The position numbers and the translations under genes are program-made. A DNA stretch of 64,000 nt. Source: Axinella damicornis (Eukaryota > Porifera > Demospongiae > Axinellida > Axinellidae). The stretch covers positions 5,620,646-5,684,645 of the forward strand of contig OZ007514.1 in assembly GCA_963931865.1 (NCBI GenBank). The letters run 5' to 3'. Positions 35,401-47,400 of the stretch are shown here, in pieces (positions within the stretch are counted from its first letter, which is position 1; every line of letters starts with the position of its first letter). Under the pieces are notes generated by a model. The model made no database searches, was not told the origin of the DNA, and saw only the letters and a list, made by a program, of their open reading frames with translations.

Positions 35401-38400
35401 TAAGGTTGCTTTGCCCTAACTGAGGATGTTTGGACTGCGAATTCTGTAATTGAAAGGCTATAAGCAATAATAGAAAACGATTATCTGTGATGTAGTTTTG
35501 GCAGCCAAGTGTAATGGCTTGTCCATTGGACTTGCATGATCTTCACCCAGAGGACTGTTACATATAGATAATGACTGTGTGAAGATAGCCTATATAGTAC
35601 ATCCCGAAAGTCCTTGAACAGCGTCTAACGTCTGGACATAGTTTGCTCAGTGTTCGTCTATGGCTAGCAATGGCCATTAACATCTGTTTGCGTCTGTGTG
35701 TGTGTGTGTATATGTGTTTGCATGCACACGCTCTTGTCTGCATGTGTTTGCAATCACAGCAATGTTTGTGTACGCGTATGCATTGCGTGTGTCTGTGGAG
35801 GTCTGTGTGCACTTGCGTGTGTGCGTCTGCATTCCTCTGTGTACAGAAGATTAAACGTCCAAACCGGACGTGTCTGGATACGTCTTTTGAGGACTTTCAG
35901 GATGTCCAACTGCCTGTTGATGTATCTGTAGTTTAGAGGAGATTTTGTGGAGAGAGGGAGAGTGCCTTTCATAATCAGTGGAGGACGTCCATGTGGTGTC
36001 GACACTTGTACTCATTAGTGCATTGAATAATGGCTTTGTGAGGCGGCTGTACAAACTTACATTCAGATCATGCAGAAGTAATAGTCACATTGTACGAGAC
36101 TGAGATGGATATTGGTATAGCATTAGTTCCAAGAACAATATGCATGTAGCTCCCATTGATCACCGGTCTTTGCCACACCATATTGATGCATGCGTTAGTA
36201 TCCTGAAGTATCCTGGAACGTGACGTAATATTATGGTTGTAGTAACACTGTCATGGATGTGTAAGGTTGACGGGGTGATCTTGCGTGTGTTTTCCCGTCT
36301 GTCTCCAGATCACTGAAATGTACTCTAGTGGTGGTGAGCTTCATATAGAGCTGCTAACCGGACAGTCTCAGGGATCAAAGACACTATGGGTAAGTGGAAA
36401 ACAGTCAAGTTTGAGTATGCATATGTGATCTTAACGCCCAGAGAAGCATGACAAGAAGCGGACGGTATGACATAGGTATCAGATGACGTTTTGGCGCCAA
36501 TCCTTGCCACTTGGCAGGTACAGCTACTGCAGGAGTGGTCACTCTGATGTGTTTGTAGGCATGGTAGTACTAGTACAGTGCTCCCAGCAAAGAGAGTACA
36601 TTTTCGGAAATTTTGATTTTGGAAGTTACAACCAGTTTTTTACACTCAAATCACCATAAAACCACCTGAGAACCCCTTTGGACTGGATTTCCACAAAAAA
36701 AATTTTTCAATATAAATTCAATAGAAAAACCAGGGGTCAAAGGTCAGATTTTTGATTAAATTTACAAAAATTGAACAAAAGGGGCAACATCTCAGGATCT
36801 GTAAGGGGTTAGGATTTTAAACTTGGGCCAGACATACTATAGCATAAGCATGACCTCTCACAAAAAAATCAGCTCTTAACTACCAGGTTTGTGTGAATGC
36901 TGACCCTAAAGTATAGGCCCCTCCGGAACTGCTCTAACATCTCTGCTCTCTCAGGACAACAGAATTAAGGATTCAAGAGGGGCTTAAAACCTGCTCCACT
37001 TGGATCACTACACGTGCATCAAGTTTCAGATCTTAACTCCTAGGTTTAGGGAAATGCCGACCCTAAAGTATTTTGCATACTCAGTTGACATGTGGAGCTA
37101 TAGCCCTGTTGGAATGTCATGTGACTTAATTATTTTTTCGTGATTGGTCACAAAATGGTTGTGGTACACTTCTATCAACTTATTTTGAACATAGATGATG
37201 TCTCTTTGAAGTTATACATAATTTTCTCAAAGAAACCAAAATGTACTCTCTTTGCTGGGAGCACTGTAGACACTGCTTACCTGCTGTACACACTGCCTGA
37301 AACCAGTTACTGCATCAAGGTCACGGAAGATTTCACGCTGTGGTCATGCGGTGTAATGGCCAGTTTCACTGTCGTCACATGTGTTTTAACATTCTATGGT
37401 CCATTATATACCTCACAACATGCTGGCCCCCGCATACACATGTACCGAGTGTCAGCATTCAGTCACAGCTGTGATCACACCAGCAGTATATACGCATATT
37501 AGTGTGTGTGTGTGTGTGTGCGTGACGGAAGTGGGATGTTCGTGGGGTGGGACTAGACTAGTGACGCACAGCCTTCATACTTCAATTTACTGAACCTCGA
37601 ACCCCACAAAGAATGTTCGATAACATTGGGCATGGGCTGGAGCAGCTGGGGCTATACAAGCGGATGCAATCAGGGAGCAGCAGTCGAAGCGGACACAAAC
37701 GGGGAGCAGCAGATGCAATCGGGGAGCAACAGTTGAATCAGGGAGCAGCAGCTGAAGCGAATGCAAGCGGCGAGCAGCAGCTGAAGCGAACGCAATCGGG
37801 GTGCAGCAGCTGAAGCAAACGCAAGCGGCGAGCAGCAGCTGAAGCGGACGCAATCGAGGAGCAGCAGCTGAAAACGGGCGCAAACGAAGCATAGATAATA
37901 GAGCGTAAGCGCGCTCTGGTTGAAGCCATGGTTGAAGCGGATCGATGCAATCGGGGGAGCAGCAGTTCTGCACAGATAGCTGTCTGGCGTCAGATTACTC
38001 ACGTAGGCGAACGAGGGGAAAGTAGCTGAGTGAGCAGCGAAGCTTCTTGTATACGTACATGTATAGTATAACTACAGTATGCTGGCCATTTCGTTTACAT
38101 CTATTACCTGACATTGTTTACCCCCTACACACCTCCACCCACACTTCTCCACCCCCACCCTCTATACACCTCCACCCATACCTCCACCCACACCTCCACC
38201 CACACCTCCACCCACACCTCCACCCACACCTCCACTGCAATTCCACCCACACCACCACACCAAACCTCCACCCACGCCTCTACCCCCACTTCCACCTTCA
38301 CCTCTCCACCCACACCCACACCTTCCACCAAACCTCCACCCACACCTCCACCACAATTCTACCCACACCTCTATCCCACATCTCCCCTCCCAATTGCAGG

Positions 38401-41400
38401 AAATTCGTCCATATGAAACAAAGCCCATAGCAAGAGCGAACTTCTTTGGTCGCACGGCCATCAACCACACCTCCTTCATTCGTGTCAAGACAAGCCATAC
38501 CGCCAGCCCCTCTCTTGTGCTTCCTGTGGAGGTGGAGGTGGCGGGCAGCCCGGGGCTCTTCCTGTCACGAGAGCTGCTTGACTTTGGGATGCTGAAGACA
38601 GGAGGTGGGTGGGTGGGTGGGTGGGTGTGGAAGGGTGGTGGGTGTGTGGGTGGGTGGGTGGGTGGGTGGGAAGGTGGGTGGGAGGGTGAGTGGGTGTGGG
38701 TCAGGTATGTTTACATGCCAAAACTGGCACGTTTTAGAAACCATTTTCTACCACTTACGTAATTTAAGCCAAAATTGGCTGAAACAGCACTCCTGGGTGA
38801 GCGGCAGGCCCCTCCTCAATGCTGCATCTGCACACCAAGGATACACAGTGAAGCTAGCAAAGATAGTGTCTTGTCATCAATGTTCTGTTTCCTACATGTA
38901 TACTGCTACGTGTAGGCCAAATGTTTCAGCAGAGTACTATGCTAGATATCTTGGGCTAGGAATGAGATACGAGGCTGGGATTTGTACCATTGTGATCAGC
39001 ACGAATTGAGCTTTCCAATGATGTCTGTTTTTCTGTAGGTTGAATTTTGACCCAAAATCATGAAAAAACCCTGGATTATAGCCTTCGGTCGAGTGCGATT
39101 TTTGACAAAAATGTGACCGAAATTGAAAATCATTTTAAGGACATCATTTGAAAGCTACTTTTATGCTGACCGCAATGGCACTATCCCAGCTTCATATCTC
39201 ACCTATATACAGTGCAGTGCAACGTTCTCTTCCAAGTCTGTTCTGATTTTGGTTCATTGGTCCAATTTGGTGAAAATAGTACATCAGTCACCCTATAGAA
39301 CGGGAGTGCTGTTCCTGCCAATTTGACATGTCAAAATGTACCTTATTTGGTAGATAAAAATGTGTCAATTTTGATACAAAAATATACCTCGTGTGGGTGG
39401 GGTGGTTGGGGGTGCATGGGTGTGGGTGGAGTGGAGGGAGGCGGATGAGGAGGAGGTGGGAGGGGGATCCAGGAAGGATTGCTTGTAGATAGGTAGGGTA
39501 GTAATCGAGTGTCAGCAAGGCGGGGGGGGGGGGGGGGGGGGGGGGGGGAGTATAACCAGTCCTAATGAGTTCGAATTTCAAAAGTTTTCACCTGGTATTG
39601 AAGCTAGCTGTGAAAATTTTCTTGCTGTAATGGTAGTTGTCTATTGCATGTGCCACCTAACCATGAGGCTAACCGTGCTCACCATGGTTTGCTTTCCCCG
39701 CAGAGTCTAAGATGCTGCCATTGTATGTCCTCAACTCTGAAGCCCACCAAGTGCACATCAGGGTGAGAAGAGTACACTTTGTATTGCCAACTGCAGTTTC
39801 GTTTCAGAGATGCATATATATGCCATGGCTTCAACAGTCGGTAATGTACTCCATCAGTTCGATAAATTTGTTTGTAATTAGTCCTATTCAGGCAGATTTT
39901 TTTTGCCAGGGGCATGTAAATTTCAACTGCCATTGTGCAGCCATGATGCCTACCGCCTGTGCTGTCACAACATATGCATGCGTGACGCCAGTTGGCATCT
40001 ATAGCCTATAATCGGTTAAAGGTAATTATGACATCAAAGTTTTCAATTTGTGAAGGGGAGAGACTCTGGCTGCAATGTTGTTGCTATGGTTACCATGTGT
40101 ATTCTAGTTCTCACTACAGCCCTCGTTACCATTCTTGTAGCAATTTGTATTTGAAAGCCCATCTAGCAAAACTTTAATTTTGACCATATATGGTCATCAG
40201 CATGGGTATCACTTTACAATACTGCCAGCAAATGGGGTATCTATAGTAGGGTACTAAATGATGTGATATCTTGTCTGTAACTAGATTTTGCCTTGTTACT
40301 TGATCGCCATATGTATTTCCACAAGTCCACAATATCTGGCCTGTAATTCCAGAAACGCCTCCTCTAATTTCATGTATTTATATCACACAAACTGCTCCGT
40401 GAAGGTGAAGATAGGCCATTTTCTCTAAGCTGGTCCTGCGTATGTTTATGCTACTGTGTTATTCCCTTTAGTCTATATCAATTGAACCTGAGAACCCGGC
40501 TGTGGTGATTGAATACACGGTAGGTTGCACACCTTTATATGTAGAACACCAACACTCCTGCTGGTTATGTATGGCTAAGGTTAAGAAGGGTAAGGTTTTA
40601 CCTCCAAGCCCTTTCAGCCAATGGCTAATCTCCCAAGGGGAGTAGGGATAAAGAAGCACCACCAGTGAAGCAACAGGTGGGATTCGAACCAGGGACTTTT
40701 GGTCCACAGTCAAATGCTTTAACCACTTGGCCACAAGTCACTCATATAATAAGTAGATGCGTATTGGTCCACTGGACCTAGTGAGATAGACAGTTCTTTA
40801 TTTATTGCCGAGTGAAAGTAATTCAAGTATAGCTTGTAGATCCTGCATACAGGATATTGAGAGACTGTACTACAAATTCTTGTGTGCGTCAGTGAGCATT
40901 GGATGTGACTTCAACTTAGGCCATGCTTGCGGGGTCATTGGGGTACAGATTGCCACAGCAGGTTGGGTGTGGCCGGCTCATTACAAGCTTGAGCAAGAGG
41001 CACATGTGCTTACTCCGTGAGGGAAGCTCGCGAGCGTGGGAGTCTCAGGACGAGAGAGGCGTACAGTGTAAGGACAAGAGAGATGTGCAGTGTTGAGCCC
41101 ATGCTGTGCCATGAGGAAAGGTCGTGTCAGCACGAGAGAGATGCGCAGTGTTGAGCCCATGCTGATACCTGAGGAAAGGTCGTGTCAGGACGAGAGAGAC
41201 GTGCAGTGTCACTGATACCATGAAGAAAGCTCATGTCAGGGCGAGAGAGACGTGCAGTGTCACTGATACCATGTCATGTCAGGGCGAGAGAGACGTGCAG
41301 TGTCACTGATACCATGTCATGTCAGGGCGAGAGAGACGTGCAGTGTCGAGCCCATGCTGATGCCATGAGGAATGCTTGGGCAAGGGACTGTCTGTCAGGA

Positions 41401-44400
41401 AGAGAGAGACACACAGTGGCGAGCCGATGCAGAAGCAGCATCCAGCCAAAGCTGACAACACAAGGAAGCCACAGGCTATTATGTAATCCTGTACATAGCG
41501 TCACTGCAGTTTTTCAGTGTTATTGCTTGCACATGTGATGGTAGAGCTTCACTGATCTGATATGGGTGCTAGTTTTACAGTCAATGAGGCACATTCACTG
41601 TCTCTGCAACATAGCAATATGGCAAAATGTGTTATCACTGTTCCTCTGAAATGTCTGACATTCACCAAACTCTCGTGTACCAACTACCTTCATATCCAGA
41701 CCACTGTGATGAAACCTGGATCCAAGTACTCAAAGATTGCCTTGGTGAACTTCCACTGTAAGTTGCGACTTCATGATTCAGAGTGGCTGAGGGATGTCTG
41801 CCATTGAGGAGTAGCTTAAAAGCAACCAGCTAGTGTACCTGCCCAGTAACTGCAAAGAGTTGCCATGGTAACAAACCGTGAGAAGAGAACATTTACACGT
41901 GTAAGATTATACCATTGTGTAATCCTAGGTATATATAATCCTACCTACCCTATGTCATTGATCAAGTGCAGCTACTATTCAGGAGGCTTAGCAGTGCAGC
42001 CATAATTCAAAGCCGACCGCAATTTCAAAGGTGGCTACTGCTAGGGTCATGCATACACTCTGTCTCACTGGCTTGTCACCGTCAGGTACTAGCACTTGAT
42101 GGATCACTGCTAGCGGGCATTACATGGAAGTTCTACCACAGTGCGTGGGCGTTCCTTTGATGTACCGCGGAGGATAAATCGCATAACCTCCACTATGACG
42201 TCATAGTGGAGGTTATGCGATTTATCCTCTGCGATACATCAAAGGATTGCCACGCTGTGCTGAGAATCAGAGAGTTGTAGCTGTCTAGCAGCCGGATCCA
42301 GCTACCAACTTGACTTGGAGGTTATGTCTGTGGTAGAAGCCGGATCTACTACGTCGACGCGGAGGTTATGCGGTTTATCCTCCTTGGGAAAGTTTAGCCT
42401 CGGCTTTGCCTCGGCCAAACTTTCCCGCGTAACCTCCACGTCGATGTAGTAGATCCTATACCTATACTGTGGCCATCTTCGGCAGTTATACAAGGGTAGC
42501 GTTTGTTTCACCGTTATCATGGTTTCACTAATGGCAGTTTAGCTTGCAGTGTTTATACGAGGATGGCAACTACGTACATATGTAAGTGCAGCATTTTATC
42601 GCTGAAATGTGGTGTACATTTGCAAATCAGTGAAGGTCTAATTACACGTTTACCAATGTGATCACTATGACGGTGTAATCTCGCCTTAGTGAAGTTCCAA
42701 TATATAGGGTAATTTTCGTGTTGGAAATCTTTCGTGTGACAGTTATTCATGTTGAAAAATTTTCGCTAACTTCCATTGATCGAAGCGATTCTTTTTAACG
42801 ACTCTGACCTTGCTGTGCTTGCCTTTCTTTCGCTAACACACCGACCCAGCTTCTTTGGGAACACTCGAGCTGCTGCGGACCCACCACGGCGGTGACAAAT
42901 GTAAGTACTTGCCTATTCCAGTCCGCTCCTTCACACTGTGTGCTCAATGTGCTGCTCCCGCATCTTGAACCTCTCCGTCCACTTGAGTGATACTTTGAGA
43001 AGGTCTTTCCGTCTGCTGGAAGTCCATCGTTGAAAGCAGCGAAACAGCTACAGCTGTGAATTGTTAATGTACACGTGTTCACTACCATGATTTATCTGCT
43101 TTCCTCACTATTCGTAGATCATTTTGCGTGATAAATTTTCGCGTTTAGGGGCATTCGCGAATAAATTTTAACAACGAAAATTTCCCGATATACGGTAATT
43201 GCCATAACCCTGACAGTAATGGTCAGTCTTTTCATATAGCTACTCGTGATTAGCCTCGTTCCCAGGCCGTCTGCCGCATGCCAGTCGCGCGCGCATCGCA
43301 TACGTGACCTTTGAACCCTTGTCAGATAGCTGACAGAAGGCCTGGTACCACTCCTACGTCATTTACAAGTTAAGTGGACACGGTTGGGACACGGTTTCAT
43401 GTAAAATGGCGGCGTGCCAGAAGTTCACGGGCTAACGGCAGGTTTCCTAGCGAGTTATTGTTGGCTTTTACGCTACCGTGGTGGACCGCTGGAGGCGTCA
43501 GGTATGGAACTCCTTGTTGTACGGTTGTAGTAGCCTAGGTAACTACAATAGCTTACCTCCGTAGTACTACCAAGCACTTGGTACGCCTGAGTAGTTGAAC
43601 GTTAGTGCATGCTGTATTCCCGTTAGCACTGAGTTGGCATCAAGTTGCTGTCTTCATGGTATCAATATAAACTCGAAAGCATACGTGTAGTCGAGTTGCT
43701 TCATAGCCGTGTCCACTTAACTTGTAAATGACGTAGGAGTGGTACCAGGCCTTCTGCCAGCTATCTGACAAGGGTTCAAAGGTCACGTTTGCGATGCGCG
43801 CGCGACTGGCAGACGGCCTGGGAACGAGGCTAACTCGTGTTCACACTGTTATTCATGACTGACAATATAATCTCTTTCTCCAGCTGACCGTGTCACGTCA
43901 AGTAAGCAGCAGTCGGGGAGGCTAGTGATCAGAGCAGAGGGCAGGCAATCACACCAATTGGAAATGCCCTATGTGTCCCACGTCCTGCATGGGTAGGCCA
44001 TGATTCACCTGTTGCTTTAGTGTATGTGTGTGTGATGTCACTATGACATTATGATGATGTCATGACTGATATTGCTGTGAGTCACCATGACATCATGATG
44101 CCCCCCAGCAGTCCAGTTACCACTCAGACTAATTAATGAGCAAAGTTTGTTCCTTCTCTTGGGATCATCAAGTCTGTGAAGTTACCGTTTGTTCCAGACC
44201 CTCATCCCCGCATAAGCCCCCGGAGAGAAGAGCGGAAGGAAGGGGGGGGGGGAGGTGGAAAAGGAGAGAGGATGGGAAGGGGAGTGGTGAGAGGAGGGAG
44301 GTGTGGGGAGAAGGAGGCGGGCTATTTAGGAAAGGAAGGGGATCTGGTGTGTGTGTTTACGATGATACTGTGGTTTCTTTCTCTCCTAGGTCACTCTCCT

Positions 44401-47400
44401 ATGAGAAGTCCCAAACATTGTTCAGAGTCGGCCGGCCCCCCTTCAACCCTGTCATCCGCAACATCTCCCTGTCCAATCAGTTTGATATTCCTGTTGTACT
44501 GTATGATGTCAGACTATCCTCCCGTGCTCAGGAATACTTCTCGGTACGTCTTTTCATCGAAATGTCTAGCCTAGGATACTGTAAGACTGTCTCACTCTTC
44601 TGCATTACTATGCAACCCCACTTCCGTAACGCACTCACACCAGGAAAGTGTCTGTCACCGTTTGTGGCACTGATAATTCGATATGCGGTGCAATGATGAC
44701 TAGGAATAATCCCAGCTCGCTTTGAGTTTTCCACTGGAGACAGTGAAGAGAACTAGTTCCTATACATCTCTGTCTGAGCACCATATGATCAAATGCAACA
44801 TGTTGGACAATGTATCTCGCATGCAACTCTTGGTTGTGTGTGCACGTGTGTGTGTGTTTGGGTATACATGCATGCACATGTGTGCATGTGTATAACATTG
44901 TGGTTGTATTTATACCAGGGTTCATGACCATTGAAGAGAGGCTTACTACTAACCTACCCCCATCCTATATAGGTGGTTGCATTCAGAGGCCCCTACATCA
45001 TCCCAGCCTCTTCAGAGTGGCACCAACCCTTCTCCATCAGTTTCCTGGCAACTTCCTCCGATTGCCTCTTCAATACAACGCTGCGTCTGTCTACCAATTC
45101 TTCCTTCTTTAATATCCCTCTGCACTGCTATGATGGAAGGGTCAAAGTAAGGCTCTTCCCCCTCCTCCTCTTGTCTTCCTGCACTTCAAAGTCCCTTTCC
45201 TAGCCCCCAAACCCCTCTTCTGCCTCCATTCTCTGCATCCCCCCTCCCCCTTAATTTTAACCCTATCCCTCCTCTCTCTCCTAACCCCTTGTCTCTTCCT
45301 CTTCTCCATCTCTTCTCCCTATCACTCTCCCCTCCCCTCCCTTTCCCTCCCCTCGCATCCACCTCCCCCTCTTCCCCTCCTCTCCCCTGCTGCTCCTCTT
45401 CCACCTCCCCCCTCCTTTCTCCCTCCTCTCCCCCAATCTTTCCTTTCCTCTCCTCTTTCTATTCCCTCCCCTCCTCTCCCCTCCTTCCCCTCTCCCCCAC
45501 TTTCTCCTCTTCTCCCTCCTCCCCCGTTTCCTCTCCTCCACCCCTCTCTCTCCTCCACCCCTCTCTCCCCCACATTCTCCTCTTCTTCCCCTCCTCTTCT
45601 CCACTCCCTCCTGTCCCTCCTCTCCTGTTTCTTCTCCCCTTTCCCTCTTCCCCAGTACCAGCGGTAATCTCGCGCACATAAACCATATAGGCATGGGTAT
45701 TGCATACACTTGCGTGATTTCAGCTTGCAGGATTGTGTTGCCTGCCGCACTCTTATCTGCACGTACGTAATGTAGACCATTGCAAAATAGAGGAGGGGAC
45801 CCTCAGTCGTCTATGGTAGTGAAACTTTGTGTTGCAATTTCATTTGGGCGCCAGTGCATGATATAGTGACAAGGATACCTTTTGCCTGCAGTTTGTGTTG
45901 GAGAACCCTGAAGATGATGTGCTGGACTATGGCGTACTGGAAGAAGCTGATATTGTTTCCAAGACATTCACCCTGCACAACCCGAACCCCATCAGAGTAA
46001 GTTGAAGGGGGGGTTGAAGTGAGTGGTCGGGTAGAGGAAGGACGCAAAGGCGAGTAGTGTATATGAGTACAATGAATGCCATAGTGCACGAGGCTTGCGG
46101 GGCATTAATTGGTATATTGAATAATTTTTCTGGCGCTATATTTATTTTCCTGGGGGAATTATAGCACGCTTAAGTGCATCAAAACACTCTGGCACTTTCA
46201 GTACTTAAATCATAACACGGCTTCCTACAGTAAAGTGCATGCAGTAGCAATTGAGAAGCATTATATGCTACCTTCACTCCCTTTTCTGTGTAGGTTGCCA
46301 TCTTAAGCTACTACGTGAGTGACAATCTTCCCCACACCACGGTGGAGCTCATAGCCATCCAACCAGCGAATACAACAAAAGACAGAGCACAAGCTAAGAA
46401 AATGCCCATCCGACCACCTTTTACTGTTGATCCAGGATTCATTGGCATTTTCAGAGTGAATATCACACATCCCAAGAGGCTAGGGACTTTCAGTGGAGAG
46501 ATTATCATCACCACGTCATTCGAGAAAGTTTGGCATATACCTGTGTACTACAAGACGGCTGTCGGTAGCCTGAAAGTTATTCCAGAGAGGATTGTCTTCC
46601 AACCAACATTTCCGGTAAGCTGATAAGAGCTGTAGGTCTGTCACCTAATATAGTTTGGGATTTAACCCTTTCATGCATGAATGCAGTGCATGTATCTGTA
46701 TGTGTGTACACTGTATGTACTATATACTGACATCTTGAATGAGAGGTTTAGATAATTTGTGTTCAAGTATGGTGGGATTGAGTTGCGTTCCGGAGCTCAT
46801 ATAGTGTTTGATTCGATTATGTTGAAATTAGTGTTGCACAATTTTATTGAGCTCCTGGCACGGGGCCACCGTTCACCTTTTTGCCGATGCAATCCCCCTT
46901 TTTGCCTTGACCTGTGAACCAACAACCAACCATGACGTCATAATGACGTGTGCGTAGTATACAGAGGTATACGGTCCAAGTAATAAGATATACGGAAGTG
47001 CACGAGTAATGGACACGTGCAATGAAGGTTGACTAGCACTCGAGCACGCGTTGACGATCCGAGGCCGTGGAAGAAGCGCGTCCTCCTACCAAGAAGCTCT
47101 GCTGTTGTGGGGCAGATCTCTCATCACTGAACCTACTGTAGCGTCCCGTTAATACGCTCCCCTATTTTGTACACTACATCCAGCCCAAAGAGGGGAGGGG
47201 GCGTATTTTCGAGTATGCAATTAGTCTCGATTATACGCCCCCTCGCTACGTTTATGACACTGCCAAGGTTCATGTTCACAGTTACAAAAGTACAAACGGA
47301 TCGCCAGTACTGTTCGTGGTCATCATGCGTGGTCTCCCTACATCGGCGAGAAGAGCTGCACTTCAACTCGAGGGCTATAACATTCACGACGACTTCCATG

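Larger units (their letters stand above)
31745..36308. other. TMEM131 intron 7, packed with repeats
   Basis: Holds the GCAGTGGCTCCATCTTGACA repeats (31950-32235), several elements listed separately and a 52-bp direct duplication near 33135-33245. I see no alternative exon supported by phase. Confidence 0.6.

Noticed and set aside
38047..38498. Pro/Thr/His-rich and Gly/Val-rich frames on both strands
   Set aside because: Translation of the CCACCC minisatellite.
40650..40735. Functional tRNA gene (GTG anticodon-like)
   Set aside because: A- and B-box motifs are present but the anticodon and T stems do not pair; a SINE head is the better reading.
45281..45780. Several Arg/Glu/Gly-rich minus-strand frames of 75-152 codons
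   Set aside because: Produced by the polypyrimidine tract; pure low complexity with no splice or start context.
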